This document shows, in pieces, positions 23,222 to 35,211 of a DNA stretch of 64,000 nt (its first letter is position 1; each line of letters opens with the position of its first letter). The translations under genes and the position numbers were made by a program. The notes below the pieces were generated by a model. The model was not told the DNA's origin. It did no database searches and worked only from the letters and a program-made list of their open reading frames with translations. The stretch is taken from positions 682,001 to 746,000 of the forward strand of contig JAQOOI010000022.1 in NCBI GenBank assembly GCA_028554645.1. Reading direction: 5' to 3'. This stretch comes from Omphalotus guepiniiformis. Lineage: Eukaryota; Basidiomycota; Agaricomycetes; Agaricales; Omphalotaceae.

Positions 23222-23815
23222 ATGTCAGATTCAAAGAATCTCGTCTCACTGATAACTCCAGAGACAAGAGTAAAGTATGTAGTATCACGATAGACCGCAG
23301 ATTCACAGGATCTCTCATATACAGTCAATCATATCAGAGTCAGCTCCACCCTTGATAAATCGGTCGGCAAAAAATACCTCACCGACAACAGCCCAGAGAC
23401 TTGTTGGACGTCTCAACAGGTCAGAATATCGTTTCTCATGTAGGAGTAGCCTGATCGAATCTATATATAGGGTCTTCCTCAATACATTCAACTGAATTTC
23501 GAGTCTCCTGTAATACCCAAGTCAATTTCGCTCACATTTCAAGGTGGTTTTGTTGGAAGGCGATGTGCTGTCAATGTGAAGAGTCCAAGCGCAGATGACA
23601 ATCCGGAATCCAACCCTGATGAGTGGAAGCTCTTAACTTACATATATCCAGAAGACGTGAATCGACGTCAGACGTTCTCCTTGATACCAGAGTCGCGGAC
23701 AAATGAAGTGGGCGATCAGGTAGTAGCTCTAAAACTCACTTTCGAAGAGAGCTCGGATTTCTTTGGTAGAATAACTATATATGATCTCAAGTTAGAAGGA
23801 ATAGTGCATGTTTAA
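23222..23815 (+). CDS. NR2C2AP-like protein (F5/8 type C / galactose-binding-like fold)
   Basis: Small protein resembling animal nuclear receptor 2C2-associated protein, whose domain is a discoidin-type beta sandwich. Its role in fungi is unknown to me. Exons: 23222-23274, 23338-23419 and 23471-23815, giving 159 aa. It starts MSDSKNLVSLITPETRVKVS. Family-like blocks are ETCWTSQQGLPQYIQLNFE, LTFQGGFVGRRC, YIYPEDVNRRQTF and LTFEESSDFFGRITIYDLK. The start is inferred: it gives an in-frame join through intron 23275-23337 (GTATGT...ATATCAG) and a family-like N-terminus. Exon 1 is antisense to the longer possible start of the PTP gene. The 3' end faces the fucosyltransferase-like gene with only 102 bp between the stops. 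Confidence 0.8.
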
Positions 23816-23917
23816 CAATGATGCAGTAGCGGCTTGATACTCGCTGCTTTGACCAGCAATGCCCGTTTGCAATAGAATTACTGTCATAATAATACAAACA
23901 AGTTGGATGCGATGAAA

Positions 23918-25979
23918 CTAAAAGAGGTTGAAAGGCGTCCAAGCGGGAATAATCTGACCTCTCTCGTCAATCTCCACCCATCTACTTCTGGTCCGATCAA
24001 CATATCCCATCTCGTCGACCTGGCCAAACGCCTTTTCCCATCCAAAAGCAACGGCAGACAATTTACATATCGCCGACCTACCAAAACGTTCAGCATTCAC
24101 TTCGAAGTAGTGACAGAAGAACGCACGTTATCGTGCAAACCACTGCCTCAGGAACCACCGTTAAATCATCCGCCTGCCAAAGCCCGCTGATCAACGCCAG
24201 ATCCACAACCATGCCTCTGGTCAGTGCGATACGTTCCTCAAGCTCATACATTTCATTAAAATCTTTTTGAAAATATTCGTTCGGACTAGCCAGAGACTTA
24301 GCCTCGTCGTACTCGCTATCAATCAGTGCGAATGCCCTTCCACGGTCCCCCAAGGACTCTTTGAACTCGTTCGCAATGCCAGGAGAATCCGACGCGACAT
24401 AGCTCGCAGACGTGCCGGAAATCCCTAGCTTTGTCCACGTCTCCGAGACGGCATCCACGAAGTCCGGTACAGGAACATAGTGATTGGTGTTGAATGAGGT
24501 CTTGCGATCGCCGCGGCGGATGTGAACACCGACATATTTGAATGTATCCGCCTCTCCATCCAATGAGAGAGATTCAACGAGTTCCGCTCGCGCAGACCGA
24601 ATGAGGGCAGCATTTTGCTCACTGGGCCGTATGGTCTGGGCGAGGGATTCGGAAGCTTGTATAAACATTGGCTTCATGCGGTTCAGATTACGAGCATATC
24701 TGTGAAGTTCGTCAGTTAATGAATAGACTACGAGAGGAAATCAAGCATTCACGGGTCTTCGTATTGATCAGAGAATGCGTGTCCGAAGTGAAACTTGGCA
24801 GTATGAGAATTAATGACCTGCATGACAATGTGACTCTCCTGAAAAAGGACAGAATATGGACAACGCTGCATACCCAGTGTCTAAACGACGAGGACTTAGC
24901 TAAAGAAGTGACGGATGAAAGAAGGTAAAAGGTTCACCTGGCCAACCGAGGACAAGCAACAAGCTCTGAAATATGATCTACTCAGTACAATATAGTTAGA
25001 TAATCTCGAAACAAACGCACCTTCCGGTGGTGGAGCCTTGCACCCTGGCTCAGGACCAGGTTGCATTTCTCGTATGTCCAGGAAATGATCTGTCCATCTG
25101 TGAATGCTCAGAACATTGACAACCAAAGGGCGATGCTTGACTCACTTTCCCCTGTTCCAATATGTATCGTCCACAAGGAAGGTCCTATTCCTCTGAGTAG
25201 CAGTATCAGCACTGAGTAGATCGTATACGCCAAGTGAAGCCCACTTCTCGAGCAAGAGCAGCAGCTTGTGCCATCAAAGCCAAGTCCGAAACCAATCCTA
25301 TCCGTCCATCTAGCATGTAGGTGATGGTGCTACTACACACAGCGTCATCACTGGCATGAACAACGTCCTTTGTGCCATTCATCGGTGGGTCCCAGAAATC
25401 TCCATGATTCATCCAGCCTTGATTTAATTTGTAGCACTCCGAGACGTATTCAGTCGGGAGAAGGGGAAATTGAGTGTAGTTCTCGTAAGAGATAAGGAGA
25501 TCGGGTGTAGAGTCGGGTGTAGAGAATGAGGGATTCTTGCTTCCGGGAATGGCTGCTCCAATGTAACGTTCGAGCGTGCCCGGACGCTGATATGCCACCA
25601 CGGAAAGAAAGAAAAGTAGACCAGCTAATATAGACCCTGCAACGATGGGTATTCTCGATACGATCGTCGCCGCATCCAGACTGCTCTTCCAACCATGGAA
25701 GTCTTTCGAGACGCGGTGAACCAGTTCATTCCCTCGACTATGTTGCCTGCTCGAAGGAAAATTGTCACTGGCTGACGACGACAGCAGCGGAACTCCCTGC
25801 AGTTGCGTATTATTCCGATACTCTTCCAGCTCATCGTCATCTGCGAGTTCTACCTCCGTGTACCCCTCCTCTGCTCTGCCTATCCGTGCCGTGTGAGGCG
25901 TACGAGGTGTAAGAGAATGAAACTCGGTAGCACCAGAACGTGCAGAGGAGAGATTGTCCAGTGGCCTTGGACGAGACAT
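23918..25979 (-). CDS. Fucosyltransferase-like type II membrane protein
   Basis: Probable Golgi glycosyltransferase. The first exon encodes a cytosolic N-terminus of about 110 residues with Ser and acidic stretches, then a single membrane anchor (IVAGSILAGLLFFLSVVA) and a lumenal catalytic part. The motif YVGVHIRRGDRK is the H-x-R-R-x-D signature shared by alpha-1,6-fucosyltransferases and protein O-fucosyltransferases that bind GDP-fucose. Other conserved-looking blocks are RTFLVDDTYWNRGK, HFGHAFSDQYEDP, SASYVASDSPGIANEF and ALTRGMVVDLALIS. The gene has several short introns. Minus-strand joins such as ARE/RNRTF, RGK/WTDHF and ITSAICK/LSAVAFGWEK are in frame, and the protein ends IIPAWTPFNLF at 23918. 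Family level is fairly sure; the exact acceptor is not. Confidence 0.8.
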
Positions 25980-27358
25980 CGTATAATGGACGCCTGAGGA
26001 ATAAATCTGATCACAAGGGAATTTTAGACGCTGTAACGATATTTATTGCATGCCAGCAACGCGTCGTTAGGTAAGTAAACCACCGCCGTTGATTTGTATA
26101 AATGTCAAGAATGTGAAGACGACCACCAGTGTCGAATTGTAGCACCGTCGCACGATGGACTATGACTTGAGAGTTGGGTGTCGGTATGGCCTGTGGTTCT
26201 GGGTCCTCTGTGGTCGCGGGCAAGTCTGGTCACACGCGACGACACTCGCAATCTGCTCTCCCTCATCATCAGAAATCTCTGACTACGTGACAGGCCTCAA
26301 AACTTCTGAACTCTATATCTATCTATGGAGCCCTACCCTTTTACAGCGTGGTGGCTACATGCAATCGGTCAAGTACTTCGAATGGCAGGGTATTTAGACT
26401 TTTAGGAAGATGGAGGTGTTATGACTATCTAAAGGAACGTCGGTGGGCTTTCGAAGCCCGAACACAAAGCACCAACAGCAGGCTTGTCCAGTAGCATGGT
26501 CATAAATCCACCACACATTTGAGCCGAATTTTCTGTATCGAAGCAAGCTTTGACGCTGTGGGTCTTCCTGTGCCTTGCCACTTGTCCAAGAAGGCAATGC
26601 TATCAATCAATTTGAGGTCCAACAAATTTCATTAGGATTTGATGTTCTGGGCATCGTCCCCAATGCCCTTGTCATCGTTCGGCTCTTCTCCTGCCGCTGC
26701 AGACGGCCAGGTAGTGCGGGAGACGCGGTGCCCCTGCCCGATTCCAAAACGTCCACGAGCAATATAAAGCTGGACGTCCCGTAACATGGTTCTGTGTTGT
26801 TGAGATGGAATGCCGAGAGATGAGTGCCTTATAATATTGCAATTCTGGACCCATTCAAGTCGTAATCTTGCGTCAAGATCCTAATCGATGGACTACGGAT
26901 ATCTCTGCCATAACAGTTGGAGCCCATTGCGATACACTTTCCGTCGATATCATCAACGAAATTATGTTCTATCCGTCGTACACCGTAACTGGAGGAGAAT
27001 TCACCGAAGATCGAATACACATACCTCTTCCTTCCGCAGAAATTGATATAGATTCGATATGTACGTAGAGGTTCGATATAGATACGTATACTCAATTGTA
27101 TAACTGTACAGAAAATAGTACAGTGAGCTGACTGTCCGACTTACCGGACCCCGGGCCGGGGATAAGCTCATCAATAATGGACTCGTTACTCAGCCTCTCA
27201 CAAATTCTCATGTCCTGTACCCAGGCGCAATCCGAACCGGGAATGGCATAAAGCGTATGCCCTTTGTTTCTCGTATTCAACATCTTTCTCGATCTCAAGC
27301 AAGAACCCGGCAACTACTCTCTCATCTAAGTCCTCAACGTCGTAGCCTGATTAGAAGA
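25980..27358. other. Intergenic region
   Basis: About 1.4 kb between divergent genes (fucosyltransferase-like on minus, quinone oxidoreductase on plus). Several short open frames without domains are present on both strands. None is supported as a gene. Confidence 0.45.
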
Positions 27359-28728
27359 ATGTCAGACTTAGAGTTTCCGAAAAATGTGGAAGCTCTGGCT
27401 ATCTCCAAGGTATGATATATGATACCTTGTCGGGAGCAGAAAAGACGAATCTGACTATAGCTTGGTAAAGACTGGTGGCTATGAAGTACTTGAGAAGATG
27501 ACACTTCCATTTCCCAAGATCGAGCCTGATCATCTCGTCGTTAAAGTACGTGCAGTGTTCAGATATACGACAGTATCTGACGCGAGATGTTTAGGTCGAA
27601 TACATCGGGATCAACTTCATCGACACATACTATCGGTCAGTCGTTGTTCTATGCTGTGTAGATGTGTCTCGAATGCCTAACCTTGATGTAGCCAAGGCTT
27701 GTACCCCCTTAAGAATTTTCCTGCGGTGCTAGGGAAAGAGACATCGGGTACAATCGTCGCACTACCCACCGACTCGACGGTTTTGAACGATCCCAATTTC
27801 ATCAGACAGGGATTCAAAGTTGGAACCAAGGTTGCCTGTGATATGTAACATAAGTTTCTGTTGCTCTTATCGCACTGAAAGCAGGTGTCCAGGATATGCT
27901 TGGGACACACCAGACGTACTTTTCAATCCCTTGGATCAAAGTGTACCCTATCACGAACGGCGTGTCTACGCGGGTTGCTTGTGCAGGTATTCTGCAAGGT
28001 CTGACCGCGGTCAGCTTTTTCGAGGAGGCATACCAGGTCAAGAAAGGCGATACGATACTTATTCATACTGTGGCTGGCGGTCTAGGTCTTCTTATGTGTC
28101 AACTAGCGAAGCACATCGGTGCTACGGTCATTGGGACAACTTCTACAAAAGAGAAAGCAGAAATAGCCAAGGCGCATGGTGCAGATCATGTCATTCTATA
28201 CAAGGACGAGGATACTGTCAAGCGTGTTTTGGAGATCACCAACGGAGAGGGAGTTGATGCCGTCTTTGATGGAGTTGGGAAGGATACGTATGTTCTTTCC
28301 CCTCTGTGTTGCTAGGATCCGAGATTGATCTGTGTCTTCTAGGTTCGATAGTAATTTTGAGATGCTCAAGCGCAAAGGGACTCTCGTCTCAGTTGGCAAT
28401 GCCTCCGGAGCCGTTCCCCCGTCCCCTCCTATTAAACTTATGCCGAAGAACCTAAAACTTCTTCGACCTACGTGCGTATTGATAAATTCCAACTATCATC
28501 ATGGCTGACTTCAGACTCGTTGTGTACAGCATGAACAACTACACAGTCACGCCTGATGAAGTGCATTACTACGGAAACAAAGTGTTTGAACTTATTTCCA
28601 GCGGGGCCTTGAAGGTCAATATCTTCAAAGAATATCCTTTTACGACCGAGGGTGCTAGACAAGCACAGCAAGATCTGGTCAGTGGTAAAACGACAGGGAA
28701 ACTGATCATCAAAGTTGCAGATGAGTAA
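27359..28728 (+). CDS. NADPH:quinone oxidoreductase (zeta-crystallin-like MDR)
   Basis: Medium-chain dehydrogenase/reductase of the quinone reductase type, cytosolic and NADPH-dependent, without zinc ligands. Exons: 27359-27409, 27471-27545, 27595-27635, 27692-27837, 27885-28287, 28343-28471 and 28515-28728, giving 352 aa. It starts MSDLEFPKNVEALAISKTGG. Family blocks: VEYIGINFIDTYYRQGLYP, FPAVLGKETSG, the nucleotide-binding HTVAGGLGLLMCQLAKHIGA (AxxGGxG), HGADHVILYKDED, GVDAVFDGVGKDTF and the C-terminal FTTEGARQAQQDLVSGKTTG. The size is the usual ~330-350 aa. Its closest functional model is yeast Zta1. Confidence 0.92.
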
Positions 28729-29125
28729 GTGAAGGAAAATATATTAGAAGATGAAGTGAAGGACCTATTTATGTTGTATACTATAAAGTAAGAATATTCA
28801 AGCGTTACAAGAATTGCAACTCGCCACGTACGGACGTACAGTATAACATACGCATCTAACAGTTTCTGGTTTTGCCGCGGGTTATACCTGTATTACGTAA
28901 CACTCAGCCAAACCTTTGACCTGCATTTCTTTTACGCTTGCCACCATCAGCTATTGAAGTCGTCGGGTTTCTCATTGATTTTTCGTGCATAAACCGAGCG
29001 ACTTCACTTTCTGAAAACGAATTTCTAACCAGGTGTGCAGTTCGCAAGCCTCTGAACAACGAATTGGAGATTCACCTTCTGTGGATAAATCCCCTGATTT
29101 AATAGACATCCACCATCTACAACCG
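28729..29125. other. Intergenic / 5' leader of the Ubp2-like gene
   Basis: 397 bp. The frame of the next gene is open upstream of its first ATG back to about 29033 but has no earlier ATG. A splice acceptor-like CTAACCAG at about 29025-29032 suggests a possible non-coding or short coding 5' exon. Confidence 0.4.
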
Positions 29126-32100
29126 ATGGACAACCAGGACACGACAAAAGACGCACAGAAACCTCGTCGACCTCTACCAGTTCCAGGGGCGCCACCTGCT
29201 CAAAGACCTAATACGCCAGTACTTTCCCAGCAGGCGCCAATTTCGATTTCTCCTGCCTCATTCTATGCCGATCCAAGGTCAAAGGCTCCATTACTGCCTG
29301 AACGGCCTCCTGGCGCTGGCTCGAGCACCACTTCTTACATTCCACCTTCCGAGTCACCTCCGAGCTACAGATCAGATTTTCGGGAGCCGGAACTCGTCAA
29401 AGACGAGACTATAGACAAAGAAGTTGATGACATATCTGATGTTCCTCCTCTAACTTCGGATAATTCCATATCTTCGAATGTCACTTGGTGGGGTAACCAG
29501 AATGGAAACACGCCTTACGAGGCTGGTTGGAATACGGACCCTAAAGTGACTTGGGACAATAAGAATTGGGAACTTGGTGCGAATTGGGAGGATGCCTGGA
29601 AGACCAATTCGGATAAAGTCTTTGTACCCATTGACGGAAGGGATACCGATGAAGAGAATATGTGGTGGGATCCATACTTCCAGCCGTCGTTTGCGCGTCC
29701 AGGCTCTGGTCTACTTCCACCAGTGCTTGCTGATCAGCTTCACGAACCGGAACACTCGATTTTCTCGGTGACCGCTTCCAATCCTGACATTCGACCAAAA
29801 ACACCTCCTGCACCCACAACGGAGACCTCTACGGGCTCGCTCAATGCTTCCACTTCTGGCGAACGCCCGAAAGCTCCTCCGCCACCTCCTCCAACTGCGC
29901 AAGACGTACGAACAGCTGTTCCACACCCAAATGCCTACTATTGCCCGAAAGAAAATGGTTGGGTTATTCTCAGCTGGAAATCATCTTCGGTTGTTCCTCC
30001 TCTTTCCCGTACCTTCCTGACCTCTTCACATTATCCTCTTCCCGACCAGACACGACGAAGACGCACCTCTAATTGTATCGCGGACGAGGAGAACGTTTTG
30101 TGTGGCCCTTCTAACAAGACCCATCATTTCCATAAGTACAGTAAAGCTGTGGACGCATTGAAGCTCACCCCACCCTATCGCGTGAACGAGTGGGAGCTTA
30201 CCGAGACGAAACAGAAGCGTCGAGCTGGCACGATTCTTTCGGATGACTTAAACCTCGAAACGATCAAGGCCAAGGCAGAAGAGGAGGACCGGATGGAAAT
30301 GGAGGAAGGCAAGCCGGAGGATGAGGGCATGCTGCTCGATCTATATATGTGCTGTCAGTGCTCGTTCTACTGTGTCGCTTCGGGTACACTTCCTGGTGTC
30401 ATCCCTACGGACATGTGGAACGAGTTCCTGTCTTTCAGAATAAACAATCCAGTTGCTGGAAAGTCAAAAGAGTTTGGGCCCGTCATTGCACTTGAAACAT
30501 TATTAACGTGCGTCTATCTCACAGCTCTTGTAGATATATAACTTGACCGTCCCTCAGAGCCATCCAGAACCATTTGTGGAAGGGTGAAAGCCGTTCCTTG
30601 AAGCTGAACGGACCTGGATTCATGAAGAGGATGGGATGGAATAAAAATGTGTCTGTGCAGTGGTTTTGTACCACCCCAATCTGGGTACGATGCTCACGAT
30701 AATATTGCAGTGAACAAGTTTTTGAAGCTTTGGGCTTCTGGTGCGAAAACGTCGGCACAGACGCACTTCTTCGTGCACCAGTCATCGACACTACTTCTAG
30801 TCAAGGCAAACAAAACCGGGCTAAACTCCTCCGAGCCTGGGTAGAAATTAGTGCGTGGCTGGTTGATTGGAAGCGGATACATGGTGAGTTTGTCCTCTCT
30901 TACATGCCCAAGAGAATATATCTGAACAACAACGTTCTAGCGAGTGTGCTCAGAGAGGTCACTGAAAACTATAAACCGCTTGAACTTTGGATCAAGATCG
31001 ACAGCGCTAGGGAGATGTATCAAACTGCCATTGGAGCACATCCTGATCAAAGTCGGACAATTTCCTATATCCTATCTTCATCCACCACTCATTCATTGCG
31101 ATTTAGTCCCTAGAGGAGACCTCACCGATACGGTGTTGGAGCCTATGCGAACCATTGAAGAATGTTTTCTCAACCTAGGATTAACTCCAATGTCTTATTC
31201 TTCAGGTCAATTCATCATAACATTCATCCTTCTTTTGATTGATTCCGAATAATAGAATTGCTCGCATTTGGATACTACGCTCAATGTCGCTGCGACCCCG
31301 CCAGGACAATGGAATATTTCAGTTCCTTCTCCACGATCATCAAACTCATGGGCCTACTTGATAGTTGTCCCCCGCAACTACATGAATTGATGATCACAGA
31401 AGAATCCCGTCAACGGTTTACCCTTGAAGATTTAAAGAAGTCTACAGAATTACTGGGATTCGGAGCAAACGGTCCGTTACGGCTCGACTATGATGGCGAC
31501 ATTCCGGATAATTTCATCGAGAATGCATGGAGGGAGTGTATCAAGAGGGCATGGGCAGATCCCGACCAAGGCGCTGCGTTACAGAAAGATGCCAATGACG
31601 CCCTCAGGCGGATTGCAGAAGCCAGGGGAAGTACAGAATTAAGGAGAGTTTGGGAAATGAATAAAAGCAATTTCATGACTCCTAGTAGGGCATATGATGT
31701 CCTAGAAGTCCCAAAGGATGTGGATGATGCCATGCTGATTACAGTGTACCAGATGAGGGTAAGCTATCACTCCTTGGTACAATTGGTGTCTTGAGCTTTT
31801 TTCCTCTGCAGTTGGACGAGCAGCCGTTGCAAACGGAAAAGATGCGGGAGGCTCTTTCTATTATTGCAGAGGTTCGAAATAGCGAGCGTCTGCGAGAGTT
31901 CGCCAGGACGTCCCAAGATCGTGTGTTTCCTTTCACGAATTTGGTGACTGCGTGTTCTAATGACTTCTTAACTAGCCGGTGATATTGTTGCTCCTACTCG
32001 TGCTGATTGGCCAAGGGGTCTTAATCAGCTAGGCAACACTTGCTATCTCAATTCTTTATTACAGGTACTTGAACTTCTAAACCGTCATCCCTGCGTGACC

Positions 32101-34122
32101 TGACAAATACGCTATTTCAGTATTTCTATACCATCAAAGACCTCCGGGAGGCAGTCATACCTATGGCTCAGATGAATTTAAAAGCTATCGAAGATGAGAA
32201 GTTGTCAGAAGATGACTTGAAAAAGCACCGTGTCGGCGGCCGCCTGGTGACGCGACGAGAAATTCTTCGGTCAAAGAGATGTATGTGTAGTCTTTTCCTT
32301 ATGTTTCTGGATCTTACGCGATACTTAGTTGTCAGTCAACTTGCGGACCTCTTCCATAAACTAGAGTACGACGGTAATGCTTCCGTGACACCTAGCATTG
32401 AGCTTGCCAAGCTGGCCTTGGTCACATCTAAAGATGAAGAAGACGAAGAAGCGGACAATCAAGTTGATAAAGGCGGTACTGACTCCTCGAATGACACAGA
32501 TGCAACTCTTGTAGAGGATGGTCCGTCGAGGTTCTCTGTTGAACCCCATCCTTCTTCTCCATTATCCCCTGCCCGTTCCTCTAGCTCAGTACTCGGCAAA
32601 CGACCTCGCGATCTTACCCGACAGGACACCGAAATGGACGTGGATGCGTCCGGTTCTGGCTCCTCGCCACCTTCATCAACCTCTGTATCTCGTGGAAGCT
32701 CAAAAGTTGCTGATACTTCGACATCAGGATCGGTTACTGCTGGTGGTGATGGTGATGTGGTTATGCAAGAAACTTCTCCTGCAAAGAGAACGCCTCCTCC
32801 ATTACCGCCGAGAAATCGCACTGTCAACAATGATTCCGTCATGATGTTTGGAAAGCAACATGATGTGGCCGAATGCATGGACAACTGCATGTTCCAGATC
32901 GAAATTGCACTTCTGAAATTCGATGCTCTCAACGACTCGTCTTCGGATGACTCGGATAAAATCAGCATCATCAAACGGTGAGGCACATTCACGGAGGATA
33001 CTATTTTGTATGAGCCTGAGATTTGTTCTTACTCTAGGCTTTTCTATGGCACGTTACGACAGAGATTTGTTGAAACGGTGAAGGGTCGACCGAATACGCA
33101 TGTGAAGGAGGATCTATTCTCTCATCTTCCTGTCAATGTCGCAGAAGACGGCTTCGACATATATGAAGGACTCGGTCGTTATTTTGACGATACGATCGAA
33201 TACGAAGGACAGAAGGTGCCGATTGAGGTTTCTCTAGTCAAGCTACCGCCGCTGCTGCAAGTGCAGCTTCAAGTAAGTTTGTGTTCATCGTAATGCCTAC
33301 TATCAGGCTGACTGTTTTTGTACTGTAGAGAGTACAGTTTAATCGAGAACTCCTACAATCGTGGAAGTCGCAGGCCTACGTGAAATTTGAAGAGACCATC
33401 TACATGGATCGATTTATGGATACTGCTGATCCTGAGAAGAGGAAGAGGTCAAAACTGATTCAGGAAGAGCTAAACACCTGCAGAGAAAGAGTTCGGCTTC
33501 TAAATCAGAGCAATGTAGGTGTCCGTTTTAGAGTCCTACCTTCTGTCCGTCTGCTCATGCAATGCTCTTCAGGATCTTCCTGTTGGAACAGCTCTTGAGA
33601 ACACTCACAAATTTCTAACTCGTGAAGGCTCTTCCTTGGTCACTTTGGGCATACCTCTGGATTTCGATCAAGTGGAATACCTTGCTCAGGAACAAACGTT
33701 CGTCAAGGAGGAGATTGAGGAACTTCGATCGCGAATTACACGCCTCAAAATTGAACTCGAAGATATATGGAAAGACGAGAAAAATGTCCCGTACGAGCTG
33801 ACGTCGGTGTTCATTCACCGTGGAACATCGCCTTCATGGGGTCATTACTTCTTTTATTCGCGCAATCTTCCCGAGAAGCCGGATGAGTGGTTCAAATACA
33901 ATGACTCGGAAGTGACGGAGATTCGGAAGGAAGAGGTACTAGCAGATACGACAGGGTCAACAGCCAACCCCTACTTGGTATGTTTTGCTTGTATGCGTTG
34001 CTTTCACGATTCTAACCTACTCGTAGCTCGTTTTCGCTCGTAAAGGATCAGAGGTTGTAGATACTGTGAACCGCTTTGACCCCGCGGTTCTGGACGTCGA
34101 AGATCATGATATACCGCCATAA
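29126..34122 (+). CDS. UBP2: Ubp2-like ubiquitin carboxyl-terminal hydrolase
   Basis: Large USP-family deubiquitinase. Yeast Ubp2 trims K63-linked chains with Rsp5/Rup1; animal relatives are USP25/28. Thirteen exons: 29126-30507, 30558-30650, 30711-31051, 31107-31205, 31256-31758, 31812-31920, 31976-32064, 32121-32280, 32329-32977, 33038-33272, 33329-33514, 33573-33977 and 34027-34122. They sum to 1,448 aa with no break. The N-terminal ~300 residues are Pro/Ser-rich and disordered. A middle region includes CCQCSFYCV and a long helical part. The Cys box is RGLNQLGNTCYLNSLLQYF and the His box is SPSWGHYFFYSRNLPEKPDE, followed by WFKYNDSEVTEI. A Ser/Asp-rich insert of about 150 residues (exon 9) splits the catalytic domain. 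The start at 29126 (MDNQDTTKDAQKPRRPLPVP) is the first ATG in frame. Confidence 0.92.
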
Positions 34123-34492
34123 TGCTCACTCAGATGATATCTACGGACCAACAATTGCGAAAGGCTGGATCTTGTTTGATGATCGCTGGTTTGTTATTTT
34201 ACTATTAGACATGTATTGGAAGTATGACACCTACATTTTTATCTTCTTTTGCCACCTCGCACATTGCATATCTGTATCAGCTAGTCAATATCGTATATCT
34301 ATGTCTTTTTCTCGTCGTTCTGTTCTCCACACTACTGTTTACTCTTTGACATTCTTATTGACCTGTGTTCGAGTATTATTAGTATATCATCTTGTAAGCT
34401 GGCTTAGGGATAACCTCGTTGTCAGCTAAGTACACTGCTCAAGGCATCTACGTGAACATCTGAATTTCATCACTCTTTTCAGTGCATGTGAC
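34123..34492. other. Intergenic region
   Basis: 370 bp, pyrimidine-rich at 34220-34380, between two genes on the same strand. No gene supported. Confidence 0.4.
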
Positions 34493-34993
34493 ATGTCAAA
34501 GCGGGACATCGCTCCAGGATCGGAATCCCGGGCCGACTTTTCCTTCCAGCCTCTGATGACCACCGAGGCCCCCGAACTTAACGGCGCTCCTGCTTCTTCT
34601 GTATCTGCTAACGTCAATGATACTACTTCAAATGCTTCTCCTGATGACTCAAACGGCGTCCGAGACCAGGTTGCTTCGCTCGACCATGATGTTGCTCGCT
34701 TATCTGCTGTTCTCTCTGGAGCGAGCCTAACGACATCCTCTGATACTGAGCTGGAAGGGCTGGATGAGTCGAGCCTTGCTACATTACTAAAACAGCTCGA
34801 AGGTGCTGATGGGGTGTTGAGCGGGGTAGAGGATAAGTTGGAGGGTATCTTGGGCAATCTGGATGCATTGTTGGAGGCGCTGGAGCAGGGCGCTGAAGTT
34901 AAAGGAGGCCAGGAATCAGAACTCAAAGACGATGAACAAAAGGGTGAATCTGAAAATCAGGTTAAGGAAGAGGATGCAATAAGAACAGATTGA
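34493..34993 (+). CDS. Small acidic coiled-coil protein, unknown function
   Basis: Intronless 166-codon frame. The N-terminal half is Ser/Ala/Asn-rich and probably disordered. Residues ~75-135 form a Leu-rich acidic helix (LEGLDESSLATLLKQLEGAD, then SGVEDKLEGILGNLDALLEA) with heptad-like spacing. The tail is Glu/Lys-rich and charged. No known domain is recognised. Codon use and the strong helix pattern look coding, whereas the reverse-strand frame over the same bases is a Ser-rich shadow. The start ATG at 34493 is the first in frame after the upstream gene. A role in a protein complex through the coiled coil is only an inference. Confidence 0.6.
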   Translation: MSKRDIAPGSESRADFSFQPLMTTEAPELNGAPASSVSANVNDTTSNASPDDSNGVRDQVASLDHDVARLSAVLSGASLTTSSDTELEGLDESSLATLLKQLEGADGVLSGVEDKLEGILGNLDALLEALEQGAEVKGGQESELKDDEQKGESENQVKEEDAIRTD

Positions 34994-35077
34994 TCATGAT
35001 AGATTCATAAAAGGTGACTCTTCAATCTCTGATATACGATCCACAAGTTTCTCAAAGATCCTGATGCAGCCTCATCG

Positions 35078-35085
35078 CATATATT
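35078..35085. repeat. Target-site duplication, left copy
   Basis: CATATATT directly abuts the left terminal inverted repeat and is repeated exactly after the right one. Confidence 0.85.
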
Positions 35086-35211
35086 CACCTGATCAGCCCA
35101 CATAAGCCATCAAATTAGACGGAACCATCCGCCGCGTGGTCCCGTCTAGTTAGACGGCTAACCGGGCATCTTCCCTTTCCTCTGAAAATGCCTCGCGAGA
35201 GAGGGGACTTG
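35086..35211 (+). repeat. Left terminal inverted repeat
   Basis: 126 nt. It contains the motif TTAGACGG twice and a near-palindrome CCGTCTAGTTAGACGG that could fold or bind a dimeric protein. Confidence 0.9.

Noticed and set aside
23175..23318. 48-residue N-terminal extension of the tyrosine phosphatase
   Set aside because: Overlaps antisense with a well-supported exon of the NR2C2AP-like gene and does not resemble a PTP N-terminus.
34426..34926. 166-aa minus-strand frame opposite the small acidic gene
   Set aside because: Ser-rich antisense shadow. The + strand reading has a regular Leu heptad pattern and a stop-to-stop length that fits better.
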